From Thermoplasmata archaeon (GTDB lineage: Archaea > Thermoplasmatota > Thermoplasmata > Lutacidiplasmatales > UBA184), in assembly GCA_021817245.1 (NCBI GenBank), contig JAKAVQ010000005.1, positions 62,001-126,000 on the forward strand: 64,000 nt of DNA, given 5' to 3'. A program made the translations under genes and the position numbers. Below, piece after piece: positions 35,556-43,306 of the stretch. Each line of letters starts with the position of its first letter. Within the stretch, counting starts at the first letter, position 1. The notes under the pieces were generated by a model. The model made no database searches, was not told where the DNA came from, and worked only from the letters and a program-made list of their open reading frames with translations.

Positions 35556-36890
35556 CTGAGCCGGTACGGACGATTGTTCCGGCACCCGTCGTTCGCCTCG
35601 TTCCTCGCCGCGGGGGCACTGCAGCTTGCCGCCCCCTCGGCCGTGCTCGTCGTCCTCGCCTTCCGCGTCGCGTTCGCCTATCCGGGCGTCCCTCTGCCCG
35701 AACGGACGAGCTACGTCGCGCTCGCGCTCGCGTTCCTCGGCCTTTCCTCCGCGGTACCGACCCTTGCCAGCGCGTTCTTCTCGGGCGCGGTCGCCGACCG
35801 ACACGACCGAGGACGGTTGATGCGCGTCGTCAACCTGCTGTCGATCGTGGCGGTGGCCGGGCTGGCCGCGGACCTGCTCTTCGCGCCCTCCGCGCACGTC
35901 CCGGTCCCGGGGCCGACCGGGTTCTATCTCCCGATGTGGGTGCTGCTGGTGTATCCGTCCTGGGCCCTGGTCACCGCGACGTCCGCCTTCTTCCGGCCGG
36001 CGTTCAACACCTCGGTCCCCCGTGTCGTGGACACCACAGATCTCGGGACGGCGAACGGGGCGATCTACGCGGTGGCCGCCGTCACCAGCCTCGCCGCATC
36101 GGTGCTGGTGGGGGTCCTCCTCGACCTGGGCCCCACGGTCTACGCGCTCGGGGTCGCCTTCGCGCTCTACTTCGGGACGCAGGTCGCGCTCCTCCGGATC
36201 GACGCCGATCTCTCGGTGGCCCGACGGGCGCATCCCCGGTCGGTCCTCTCCGAGGCGCTCGAGGGGTTCTCCTTCCTCGGTCGACGGCGCGCGCTCCTCG
36301 AGCTGACGATCGTGGGGCTCGTCGTGAACTTCCTTTCCGCGCTCGCGCTCGTCGAGGTCGCCCTCTATCTTTCGAGCTGGCTCGGTCTCTCGAACGGGAT
36401 CTGGTACGGTCTATTGGTCGCCGTGCTGACCGCCGGCACCGCGACCGGTTTCATCGCGATCTCGCACGTGAAGTTCGAGGGCCGGGCCGGCTCCGCCATC
36501 ATCCTGCTCACGATCGCCATGGGCGTCTCGCTCCTCGCCTTCGGCCTGGTCCGGTCGATCTGGCTCGCGCTCCCGATCGCTTTCGTCTACGGCCTGATGC
36601 CCGGAATGATCACGACGGTGTTCTTGTCGACGATCCAGTCGACCGTCCCGGACCAGATGATGGGCCGTGTCTTCTCGGCCGACGAGGTCGGAAGCTACGC
36701 TCTCGTGCCGGTGGGCCAGCTGGCCGGGGGGATCCTCGTGGTCGCTGTGGGGGTCCAGGGGGCCTACCTCAGCGCGGGCAGCGCGATCGCGCTGTTCGGT
36801 CTCGTGATGATACCGGCGTTCGCCTCGCTGCGGCGACTCGGCTATCGCCCCCGAGACGCTCCCGAGAAGCTCCCCCCGACGGACGGTTAA
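35556..36890 (+). CDS. MFS transporter, probable CTG start
   Basis: A membrane carrier of 12 predicted helices with ADRHDRGRLMR as the loop 2-3 motif. The second half has DEVGSYALVPVGQLAGG, as in MFS_3-type exporters. No ATG or GTG lies near the N-terminus. GGAGGAGGT (35542-35550), the strongest Shine-Dalgarno in the window, is 5 bases before CTG 35556, which would read LSRYGRLFRHPSFASFL, a normal MFS start. The next option, TTG 35574, is 23 bases from that site. So CTG is the better start, giving 444 residues. Substrate unknown. Confidence 0.82.
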   Translation: MSRYGRLFRHPSFASFLAAGALQLAAPSAVLVVLAFRVAFAYPGVPLPERTSYVALALAFLGLSSAVPTLASAFFSGAVADRHDRGRLMRVVNLLSIVAVAGLAADLLFAPSAHVPVPGPTGFYLPMWVLLVYPSWALVTATSAFFRPAFNTSVPRVVDTTDLGTANGAIYAVAAVTSLAASVLVGVLLDLGPTVYALGVAFALYFGTQVALLRIDADLSVARRAHPRSVLSEALEGFSFLGRRRALLELTIVGLVVNFLSALALVEVALYLSSWLGLSNGIWYGLLVAVLTAGTATGFIAISHVKFEGRAGSAIILLTIAMGVSLLAFGLVRSIWLALPIAFVYGLMPGMITTVFLSTIQSTVPDQMMGRVFSADEVGSYALVPVGQLAGGILVVAVGVQGAYLSAGSAIALFGLVMIPAFASLRRLGYRPRDAPEKLPPTDG

Positions 36891-37879
36891 GGGAGCGGAC
36901 CGTCCCCCGGTCCCACCGGCACGAGGTCGGTCCGGTACCATTCCTCGGTCGGCCCGGCGTGCACGACGAAGCCGATGCGCTCGTACAACCTGCGCGCCCG
37001 ACGGTTCCCCTCCGTCACGGCGAGCCGGATCGGGGCTTGGCCTTCCGCGCGCAACGCGGAGAGCGTGGCCGAAAGCATGGCCGCGCCGATGCCCCGGCCC
37101 CCGTACGCCGGGTCCGTCACGACGTCGGCGATCAGAGCTCCCGGATCGGTCCCGATGACCACGGTGGCGCCGACCGGGCGGCCGGAGTCTTCGGCGACCG
37201 TCGAGTCCTGCGGGAGGAGCTCGCCCCAGCGCCCGTTCCTTAGGTCCTCGAAGAGAAGGGCCGCATCGCGCTCGGGATCGGGGTCGCGCAGGAAGAGGTA
37301 CTCATCGAACCGGCCGGAGTACGCCGCGCGGTGGACCCGGGCGACCCGCGGGAGATCGTCGGGACGGAGCGAACGGAGCCGGATCCCGGTCGGAGGATCG
37401 TGGCCGGGAACGCTTCGGCCGGCGGGGAACTCAAGCTCCGAGCGGCCGTACTTGGCGAAACCACGAGCCCGAAGAAGGCCCTCCTCGTCCTCGGACGAGA
37501 GCCCGGCAAGGCCGCCGGAAAGGAACGCGATCCGGGCTCCTTCCGACTCGAGCGCCCCAAGGAACCGACCGTACTCCGTCGCGCTGGCCTCGGGGAGATC
37601 CAGATGGAGGACCCGCACGACCGCACCGAGGGGACTCGGCTCCCCCCACAGCACGAGGCCGATGGGCCCGCCCGGTCCGGACCAGAGAAGTCCGGGGGCG
37701 CGGCGGGAGAGCAGGCGGGTTTCGAACGCGGCGGAGTGCTCGCTCGGGTCATCGCCGGGCTCCCGCCGGGCGAAGTACGCCTCTCGGGCGAGACGCACCG
37801 CTGCCGAGGGGTCGGTGGCGAGCGGTGTGAGCCCGCGGCGCACGGCTCCCCGCTCCTCCCACCCGGGACGCTTCCCCAT
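36887..37879 (-). CDS. Tandem GNAT-family N-acetyltransferase
   Basis: A 330-residue protein that looks like two GNAT folds. The C-terminal one (from about residue 170) is complete, with RSLRPDDLPRVARVHRAAY, and the acetyl-CoA motif VTDPAYGGRGIGAAML, then NRRARRLYERIGF. The N-terminal half keeps the fold order but no clear acetyl-CoA motif, so it is probably structural. Substrate unknown. The ATG (MGKRPGWEE) is 31 bases from a TATA-like box shared with fhs. Confidence 0.85.
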   Translation of the reverse strand: MGKRPGWEERGAVRRGLTPLATDPSAAVRLAREAYFARREPGDDPSEHSAAFETRLLSRRAPGLLWSGPGGPIGLVLWGEPSPLGAVVRVLHLDLPEASATEYGRFLGALESEGARIAFLSGGLAGLSSEDEEGLLRARGFAKYGRSELEFPAGRSVPGHDPPTGIRLRSLRPDDLPRVARVHRAAYSGRFDEYLFLRDPDPERDAALLFEDLRNGRWGELLPQDSTVAEDSGRPVGATVVIGTDPGALIADVVTDPAYGGRGIGAAMLSATLSALRAEGQAPIRLAVTEGNRRARRLYERIGFVVHAGPTEEWYRTDLVPVGPGDGPLP

Positions 37880-37905
37880 CAACCCCGGGAGAGCGAACCT
37901 TGATG

Positions 37906-37913
37906 TTCTAAAC
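37906..37913. promoter_or_regulatory. Shared TATA-like element between GNAT gene and fhs
   Basis: TTCTAAAC / GTTTAGAA lies 31 bases from the GNAT ATG on one side and 33 bases from the fhs ATG on the other. One A/T-rich element seems to serve two divergent, nearly leaderless genes. Confidence 0.5.
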
Positions 37914-37942
37914 TCCGCCCGTTTCCCTTGGGAAGGGTTTCC

Positions 37943-39577
37943 ATGCGCACGCTGACGGAATTGGCGGGGCTCCTCGGTCTCGGTCCGGAGGAGGTCCATG
38001 CGGCCGGTCCTCACGCCGGAAAGGTGTCGGTCGCGGCGGTCCGTAGCCGCGTCGAGCGCGGCCGTCGCGGGAAGCTGATCTTAGTCACCGGGATGACCCC
38101 GACCAAGCATGGAGAGGGAAAGACCGTGACCACGATCGGTCTCGCCGACGGCTTCGTGAAGATCGGACGCTCCGCGGTACCCTGCCTGCGGCAGCCGTCG
38201 CTCGGGCCGGTCTTCGGGGTCAAGGGCGGGGCGACCGGTGGCGGACGCTCGACGGTGGAGCCCTCCGACGAGATCAACCTCGGCTTCACCGGGGACATCC
38301 ACGCCGTGACCGCCGCCCACGACCTGCTGGCCGCGCTCGTCGACAATCACCTCTTCCACGGCAACTCCCTCGGCATCGACCCCGCGCGCATCGTCTGGCC
38401 ACGGGCGCTCGACATGGAGGACCGCGCGCTCCGCCACATCGTTCTCGGGAAGGGGCCGGACCCTCGCTTCGTCGCGCACGACGGGTCGTTCCTCATCAGC
38501 GCGGCGAGCGAAGTGATGGTGATCCTGGCGCTCGCGCGGGACTACGCCGACCTGAAAGAGCGGCTCGGGCGGATCCTCGTCGCGTACACGCGCGACGGGA
38601 GGGCGGTACGCGCGTCCGACCTCCGCGCGCAGGGGGCGATGGGCGCGCTGCTCCGCGACGCGCTCGAACCGAACCTCGTCCAGACGGGCGAAGGGGTTCC
38701 CGCGATCGTCCACGCCGGCCCGTTCGGCAACCTCGCGCACGGCACCTGCAGCCGTCTCGCGATCGAGCTCGCCCTCACGACGGCCGAGTACGCGGTCGTG
38801 GAGGCGGGATTCGCGACCGAGCTCGGGGGAGAGAAGTTCGTCGACATCGTCACACCGACCCTCGGCGTCGGGGTCGATGCCGCGGTCCTCGTCGCGACCC
38901 AGCGGAGCCTCCGCTACCAGGGCGGGGCGAGCGACGAGGAGTCCCTGCACCCGCAGCCGGAGGCGCTCGCCCGGGGGCTCGACAATCTGGGCCAGCACCT
39001 CGACAACCTCGAGACGCTCGGCCTCGCGGCGACGGTCGCGCTGAACTGCTTCCCCGGTGACAGCGCGGAGGAGGCCGACCAGGTCCGCCGGTACTGCGCC
39101 GAGCGCGGGGTGGATGTGGTGGAGTCCCGGGCGTTCGAAGAGGGGGGAAGCGGGTCGGCCGATCTCGCGCGCGCCGTCGAGCGGTCCGTGGGCCGAGGGC
39201 GCGTCAGCCATCCCCTCGTTCCCGCGGGAACGCCGATGCTCGAGCAGCTCTCGGCGATCGCCCGGCAGCTCTACGGGGCGTCGGAGGTCGCCGAGTCCGC
39301 CGAGGCCCGAGACGATCGGGCCCATCTCGAGGCGGTCGGCGAGCTCTCGGGCCCGGTCTGCGTCGCGAAGACGCCGCTCTCGCTCTCGGACGACCCCCAC
39401 CGGCGGAACCGGCCGCAAGGGTTCACGGTGACCGTGCATCGCTGGATCCGTTCCGCCGGCGCGGGGTTCACCGTCGCGCTTCTCGGCACGATCGAGACGA
39501 TGCCGGGTCTCCCCACCCATCCGGTCGCGGAGTCGATCGACCTGACCGACAAGGGCGAGGTCGTCGGCGTGCACTGA
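37943..39577 (+). CDS. fhs: Formate-tetrahydrofolate ligase
   Basis: Activates formate with ATP onto tetrahydrofolate, giving 10-formyl-H4folate. The 544 residues contain the P-loop-like VTGMTPTKHGEGKTVTTIGL, LRQPSLGPVFGVKGGA, and the conserved DIHAVTAAHDLLAALVDNH. C-terminal SLSDDPHRRNRPQGFTV is also typical. This indicates folate-type C1 chemistry in the cell, alongside folD and mptD. Rare in archaea, so bacterial origin by transfer is possible, but its codon use looks like that of its neighbours. Confidence 0.96.
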   Translation: MRTLTELAGLLGLGPEEVHAAGPHAGKVSVAAVRSRVERGRRGKLILVTGMTPTKHGEGKTVTTIGLADGFVKIGRSAVPCLRQPSLGPVFGVKGGATGGGRSTVEPSDEINLGFTGDIHAVTAAHDLLAALVDNHLFHGNSLGIDPARIVWPRALDMEDRALRHIVLGKGPDPRFVAHDGSFLISAASEVMVILALARDYADLKERLGRILVAYTRDGRAVRASDLRAQGAMGALLRDALEPNLVQTGEGVPAIVHAGPFGNLAHGTCSRLAIELALTTAEYAVVEAGFATELGGEKFVDIVTPTLGVGVDAAVLVATQRSLRYQGGASDEESLHPQPEALARGLDNLGQHLDNLETLGLAATVALNCFPGDSAEEADQVRRYCAERGVDVVESRAFEEGGSGSADLARAVERSVGRGRVSHPLVPAGTPMLEQLSAIARQLYGASEVAESAEARDDRAHLEAVGELSGPVCVAKTPLSLSDDPHRRNRPQGFTVTVHRWIRSAGAGFTVALLGTIETMPGLPTHPVAESIDLTDKGEVVGVH

Positions 39578-39762
39578 CCGGGGATCGGGTGCGGCGTGCG
39601 GGGGACCCCCGATCGCACCGGACCGCGGCGTTCGACGGCGGCTGCGCGGGGGCCGTTTTCTCGCTGAACCCGCTCTCTCGACTCGGGGGAAACCGGCGGA
39701 CCGCGGCCGTGCGGGGCGACTACTTCCCGTGTTCTTGAGGTTCGTCTCGGCGGCCTTGAAGT

Positions 39763-39770
39763 TCATATAC
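39763..39770 (+). promoter_or_regulatory. TATA-like box for the RHH-ftsZ locus
   Basis: TCATATAC, about 58 bases before the RHH ATG. The predicted initiation site, near 39793, lies inside the left arm of the inverted repeat at 39791-39821. Confidence 0.55.
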
Positions 39771-39790
39771 CAGAATGACGATATGTCAAT

Positions 39791-39821
39791 CGTCAGACAA
39801 AGAAAGGGGTGTTGTCTGACG
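39791..39821. promoter_or_regulatory. Perfect 10-bp inverted repeat, candidate operator for the RHH regulator
   Basis: CGTCAGACAA (39791-39800) and TTGTCTGACG (39812-39821) are exact inverse complements with 11 bases between. Half-site centres are 21 bp apart, two helical turns. The repeat overlaps the predicted transcription start and ends 3 bases before the RHH ATG, so binding would block transcription. As RNA it could also form a hairpin with AAAGGGGTG in the loop. Confidence 0.6.
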
Positions 39822-39824
39822 GGC

Positions 39825-40190
39825 ATGGTCGACACTTCGGAGCGGGTGACGGTGCGCATCCCGCAGGACCTGCTGGAGAAGCTGAAGCAGATCCAGCAGT
39901 CGCAAGGTACGCCCACGATCTCCGACACGATCCGGGAAGGGCTGGAGCAGTACATCGAGCTCCATCTGCCTCCGCAGCACATCCGCAAGGTCGTCGTGGA
40001 ACTCTCGCGACAGGACAACCGGCAGCTCGAGGAGTTCGTGCGCGAGGGCAACTCGGTCAGCGTCGACGATGCCGTGCGCTCGGCGGTGCGGGAGTACATC
40101 CGCAGCCGCCTCGAGCAGTTCGGATCCGCGGGACGCGCTCCCCGAAGGGACGGCGAGCCGGTCGCGGCCGAGGGCTCCCCTCCGCCCTAG
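39825..40190 (+). CDS. Tandem ribbon-helix-helix transcription regulator (CdrS/CdrL-like context)
   Basis: A 121-residue protein with two ribbon-helix-helix units in one chain: ERVTVRIPQDLLEKLKQI...SDTIREGLEQYI (residues 6-43) and RKVVVELSRQDNRQLEEFV...DDAVRSAVREYIRS (residues 52-92), then a short Pro-rich tail. Each unit has the beta strand for the DNA groove and the two helices. A tandem chain fits a two-half-site operator such as the repeat at its own promoter. In haloarchaea the RHH regulators CdrS/CdrL are encoded next to ftsZ2; this protein lies 15 bases before an ftsZ-family gene, so a division-control role is a reasonable inference. Confidence 0.8.
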   Translation: MVDTSERVTVRIPQDLLEKLKQIQQSQGTPTISDTIREGLEQYIELHLPPQHIRKVVVELSRQDNRQLEEFVREGNSVSVDDAVRSAVREYIRSRLEQFGSAGRAPRRDGEPVAAEGSPPP

Positions 40191-40205
40191 GCGGTGGGGC
40201 ACCGA

Positions 40206-41243
40206 ATGACCGCCGGTAGGGGCAGCTCGGATTCCTGGTCCGCTCTCGCGCTGACGCCCGGGATCGCGATCGTCGGCCTCGGCGGCGCGGGCAGCGAGGC
40301 GGTCCACGACCTCGTCGGCCTCGGCATACCGGGGGTCCGCTCGCTGGTGGTCAACACCGACGCGAAGCACCTCGTCCGGATGGGCGCGGAGGAGAAGATC
40401 CTCCTCGGCCAGCGGGAGCTCCGGGGTCGGGGGAGCGGCGGCGACCGGGCGGCGGTGCTCCGGGCCGCGGAGGACGCGAAGGAGGAGCTCCTGCGTCGCC
40501 TGGCCCCCTTCGAGATCGTCTTCTTGCTCGCCGGTCTCGGGGGCGGCACCGGCAGCGCGTTGCTTCCGTTCCTGGCCCGGGCCCTCCGCGCGACGGAGAC
40601 GCTGCCGATACCGGTCGTCTTCCTCCCGTTCCAGGTGGAACTCGAGGCGAACCCGAACCGCCGCGAGAACGTCGACGCGACGATCGAGGAGCTCGAGGCG
40701 ATGGGAGGCCTGCTGATCGCGATCGCGAACGAGAAGCTCCGTCGGTTCGAGCGCCTGCCGATCTACCGCGTCTTCCAGGTCCGGAACGCCTACCTGCACT
40801 CCCTGGTCGTGAGCCTGGTCGACATGGTGGAGAACCCGAGCCAGTTGAACGTCGACCTCGCGAGCCTGAAGAACCATCTCCGCGAAGCCGGCCTCTCCAC
40901 GCTCGTCGTCGGGGAGCACCACATCTCCGAGCCGGAACGGCTCGTCCAGCAGGCGCTCTCCGAGTCGCTGCTCGACTACCGGCTCGCCGAACGATCCTCG
41001 GCCCTCGTCCACCTGGACGGAGGGTCGAACCTCACGCTCCGCACGCTCGACCGGGTGATCCGGACGATGCGTCACGCGCTAGGGCAGCCCGAGCGACTCG
41101 TCTTCGGGACCCGCGTCCGGCCGGAGCCTCGGGAGGTCGTCCATCTGACGGCGGTCGTGGGCGGCCTCCGGCTCGGCGCGGTACGGGACGCGGTCGGCGC
41201 GCCGGCGCGGTCGGAAGAGCCGCTCGCGACCCCGCTCCTCTAG
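40206..41243 (+). CDS. ftsZ: FtsZ/tubulin-family GTPase with altered T7 loop
   Basis: FtsZ polymerises into the division ring. The 345 residues show VGLGGAGSEAVHDL near the start, VVNTDAKHLV, RGRGSGGDRAA and the tubulin signature GLGGGTGSA (about residues 112-120). The T7 catalytic loop, normally NxDxxD, reads NVDLAS (residues 215-220): the second Asp is Ser220. In E. coli FtsZ that Asp takes part in GTP hydrolysis across the subunit interface, so polymers may turn over slowly or need a partner. There is no conserved C-terminal tail peptide. ATG 40206 follows GGTGGGG by 6 bases. Confidence 0.9.
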   Translation: MTAGRGSSDSWSALALTPGIAIVGLGGAGSEAVHDLVGLGIPGVRSLVVNTDAKHLVRMGAEEKILLGQRELRGRGSGGDRAAVLRAAEDAKEELLRRLAPFEIVFLLAGLGGGTGSALLPFLARALRATETLPIPVVFLPFQVELEANPNRRENVDATIEELEAMGGLLIAIANEKLRRFERLPIYRVFQVRNAYLHSLVVSLVDMVENPSQLNVDLASLKNHLREAGLSTLVVGEHHISEPERLVQQALSESLLDYRLAERSSALVHLDGGSNLTLRTLDRVIRTMRHALGQPERLVFGTRVRPEPREVVHLTAVVGGLRLGAVRDAVGAPARSEEPLATPLL

Positions 41244-41851
41244 GGAGGGACGGCCCGCAGATCGAGCTCGCGGTGCACCGCGTCGACGACCTGGCTCGTC
41301 CGCAGGGAGCGCGGGCCGACCGAGAGGCGCGGGACCCCGCTCCCCGAGAGCTCGGCGACCTCATCGGCCGTGGGATCGTACGGATCGGAGATGACGGCCG
41401 CGATCTCGTTCGGGGGAGCGGACCGGATCCACTCAGCGATCGGACCTCCGTCCTCCGTCATCCAGACGGCGGCCGGCAGCGCGAGGAATTGGCCGAGCGC
41501 CTCGCGCGGATCGACCGGCGCGACCGTGAGACCCGGCGAGGACTCGAACGGGCGGACGAACCCCGCCGAGCGGACCAGTGCGTTCTTCAGCAGCGCCGCG
41601 GTCGAGCGTTCGTCCGGATTGAGAAACCGGAGGCGCTCGCCGACGAGGTCGATACGTCGCGCGAGGGGAGGAGGATCGTGCACGAACAGCACCGTCACCT
41701 CGGTGTCCCGGCGCAGGTCGTTCGAGAGCGTGAACGCGGTCGACACGGCCCGCGCGACCTCGTCCATCCGGCCGGCGCCTCCCGCGAGGTCGTTGAGCGT
41801 GAACGCTCCCGCGGGAGGGACCCGGTGGGCGAGAAAGAGGAAACGCCGCAT
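41240..41851 (-). CDS. trmY: tRNA (pseudouridine-54-N1)-methyltransferase TrmY
   Basis: Methylates pseudouridine 54 in archaeal tRNAs. The 203-residue SPOUT-type protein has FLFLAHRVPPAGAFTLNDLAG at the start, AVSTAFTLSNDLRRDT and VTVLFVHDPP, all family features, and the knotted C-terminal part with LSVGPRSLRTSQVVDAVHRELD. The ATG lies 29 bases after the centre of CCTATAGT on the minus strand, so it is leaderless. Convergent with ftsZ, overlapping by 4 bases. Confidence 0.93.
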   Translation of the reverse strand: MRRFLFLAHRVPPAGAFTLNDLAGGAGRMDEVARAVSTAFTLSNDLRRDTEVTVLFVHDPPPLARRIDLVGERLRFLNPDERSTAALLKNALVRSAGFVRPFESSPGLTVAPVDPREALGQFLALPAAVWMTEDGGPIAEWIRSAPPNEIAAVISDPYDPTADEVAELSGSGVPRLSVGPRSLRTSQVVDAVHRELDLRAVPP

Positions 41852-41876
41852 CCCGGGCGCGGACGGCCATCCCGCA

Positions 41877-41883
41877 CTATAGG
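41877..41883 (-). promoter_or_regulatory. TATA-like box for trmY
   Basis: CCTATAG on the minus strand, centred 29 bases before the trmY ATG; predicts a leaderless mRNA. Confidence 0.6.
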
Positions 41884-41919
41884 TCTGTGCCGAGGCGGAT
41901 CCTCGCGGCGCGGGGCCCG

Positions 41920-42585
41920 CTACGGCTCGATCGACGGGCCGGGCTTGCGACCCCGGGCGGGCGGTGCCGGCACCACCGGGTTCTGGCGGCGTTCCAGCCA
42001 GACCTCGTCGCCGAGCTCGTGGTAGACGGCGTGCGCGGGCAGTCCGGTGCCGTGCTCCCCGTGCGGGAGGCGGAAGCCGCCCGAACGGTTCTGGTTCGAT
42101 GAGTAGACGAACTCCTGCTCGCCGGCGGCCACCATCGCCGCGGTCTCCTCCCGCGCCAGGTCGAAGATGCGGTCCTTGCGGAACATCCAGTAATGGATCC
42201 GCCACTCGCGACCGTCGTACAGCGTCGTCTCGTCCCGCTCGGTCTCGAGGATGCCCGTGTCCTCGAGCATGTAGAACGTGTCGCGGTCGTCGGGCTCGAG
42301 GACGTTGTCGATGATCCGCTCGTTGAACCCAAAGAAGTTGAGCACGTGCGCGGCGATCGACCGGGCATCCTCCGGCCGCATCCCCTCGTGACCGACGGAG
42401 CGACGGATCGCCTTCGCGAGGGAGTCAAAGTCCACCGGGCCCGCCGCGGCCGCCAGCGTGGCGTCCGAGGGGAGCCCCGCCCGCGTGGTGGTCACGTCCT
42501 CCTCGGTCCGCAGGGGGACCGGATTGCGCAGCGTGAACCGCTTCGACGACCCACCCTTTGCGGCGGCATGGTCCGAGGCCCGCAT
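41920..42585 (-). CDS. DUF6015-like protein, Thermoplasmata-type unknown
   Basis: A 221-residue protein of unknown function that I associate with DUF6015 in Thermoplasmata. The conserved block is FDSLAKAIRRSVGHEGMRPED, then HVLNFFGFNERIIDNVLEPDD, RDTFYMLEDTGILETERDETT and GREWRIHYWMF (about residues 52-140). It is helical, then beta, like a winged-helix fold, so nucleic acid binding is possible but unproven. Poorly conserved tails flank it. The ATG is 29 bases after a good TATA-like box. Confidence 0.75.
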   Translation of the reverse strand: MRASDHAAAKGGSSKRFTLRNPVPLRTEEDVTTTRAGLPSDATLAAAAGPVDFDSLAKAIRRSVGHEGMRPEDARSIAAHVLNFFGFNERIIDNVLEPDDRDTFYMLEDTGILETERDETTLYDGREWRIHYWMFRKDRIFDLAREETAAMVAAGEQEFVYSSNQNRSGGFRLPHGEHGTGLPAHAVYHELGDEVWLERRQNPVVPAPPARGRKPGPSIEP

Positions 42586-42587
42586 AC

Positions 42588-42618
42588 ACCAAATCTATCC
42601 TTTGGTTGCGTATAAATA
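42588..42618 (-). promoter_or_regulatory. TATA-like box and small inverted repeat ahead of the DUF6015-like gene
   Basis: TATTTATAC (42610-42618, minus strand) is centred 29 bases before the ATG. Between them ACCAAA (42588-42593) and TTTGGT (42601-42606) form a 6-bp inverted repeat covering the initiation site, a possible small operator. Confidence 0.5.
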
Positions 42619-42662
42619 ACTTCGGAAAGTCGCCAGCAGAACCTCCCTAACGCTACCGGCGC

Positions 42663-43244
42663 TCACAGCACGACCCTCCGCCCCCGGCCGACCCGCTGGA
42701 GGGCCTCGACGGCGGGACTCCACTCCTCCTGTTCGATGCGAAACTCGAGCTCGGCGAGCTGACCGAACTCTCGGGAGAACGGCAGGAGCGACTTTGCGAG
42801 GTAGACGTGCGCGAACGGAGCCCCGGTCGGACGGCTCCAGCTCTTCCCAGCCTCCAGGACGGCGCGGTACTCGTAGTACTCGGGCGCGGGAACGAACCAG
42901 AGTACCGTATCGTCGGTCCCCCGCAAGCGGGGTCCGCGCGAGTAGGCCTGCAGGCCGAGATGCTGCACGACGGGGGACGGCAGGGTGAACAGATGCCGGT
43001 CGCCCGGACGGGCCGACGCGATGAGCCGGTTGCGGACGGTCTCGACGGCGAGCGCCTCCCGAGCGGGATGCGCCGCGATCACCCGCAGGAACCCCGAGCC
43101 CCGCGCGAGGAACGAGATCGTCCGGCTCGCCTCCCGGTGGGGCCCGGACTCCTCGGGCTTGAAGGCCAGGAGGTCGGCGACCTCCCCGGGGAGCTGCATC
43201 GTGAGCCAGCTCGGATGCGTCGCCCGGACGACGACGTACTCCAT
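42663..43244 (-). CDS. Unrecognised 193-residue protein
   Basis: Starts MEYVVVRATHPSWLTMQLPGE, then a part with SRTISFLARGSGFLRVIAAH, and a late beta-rich half LWFVPAPEYYEYRAVLEAGKSW and FAHVYLAKSLLPF. It ends with acidic-basic helices. No catalytic motif, cysteine cluster or membrane segment is seen. The ATG is 32 bases after a TATA-like CTTATAG (43273-43279), so the gene is likely real and leaderless. Codon use (G/C at third positions) agrees. Confidence 0.6.
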   Translation of the reverse strand: MEYVVVRATHPSWLTMQLPGEVADLLAFKPEESGPHREASRTISFLARGSGFLRVIAAHPAREALAVETVRNRLIASARPGDRHLFTLPSPVVQHLGLQAYSRGPRLRGTDDTVLWFVPAPEYYEYRAVLEAGKSWSRPTGAPFAHVYLAKSLLPFSREFGQLAELEFRIEQEEWSPAVEALQRVGRGRRVVL

Positions 43245-43306
43245 CGACCGCGTACGGCCGAGCGAACGGAGGCTATAAGAATCCTCTTCGGCGAGGGGCC
43301 CAGCGT

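Noticed and set aside
34356-36233. 625-residue open frame on the minus strand across pelota and an MFS gene
   Set aside because: It combines antisense MFS and off-frame pelota sequence. The pelota frame itself (34310-35422) is clear.
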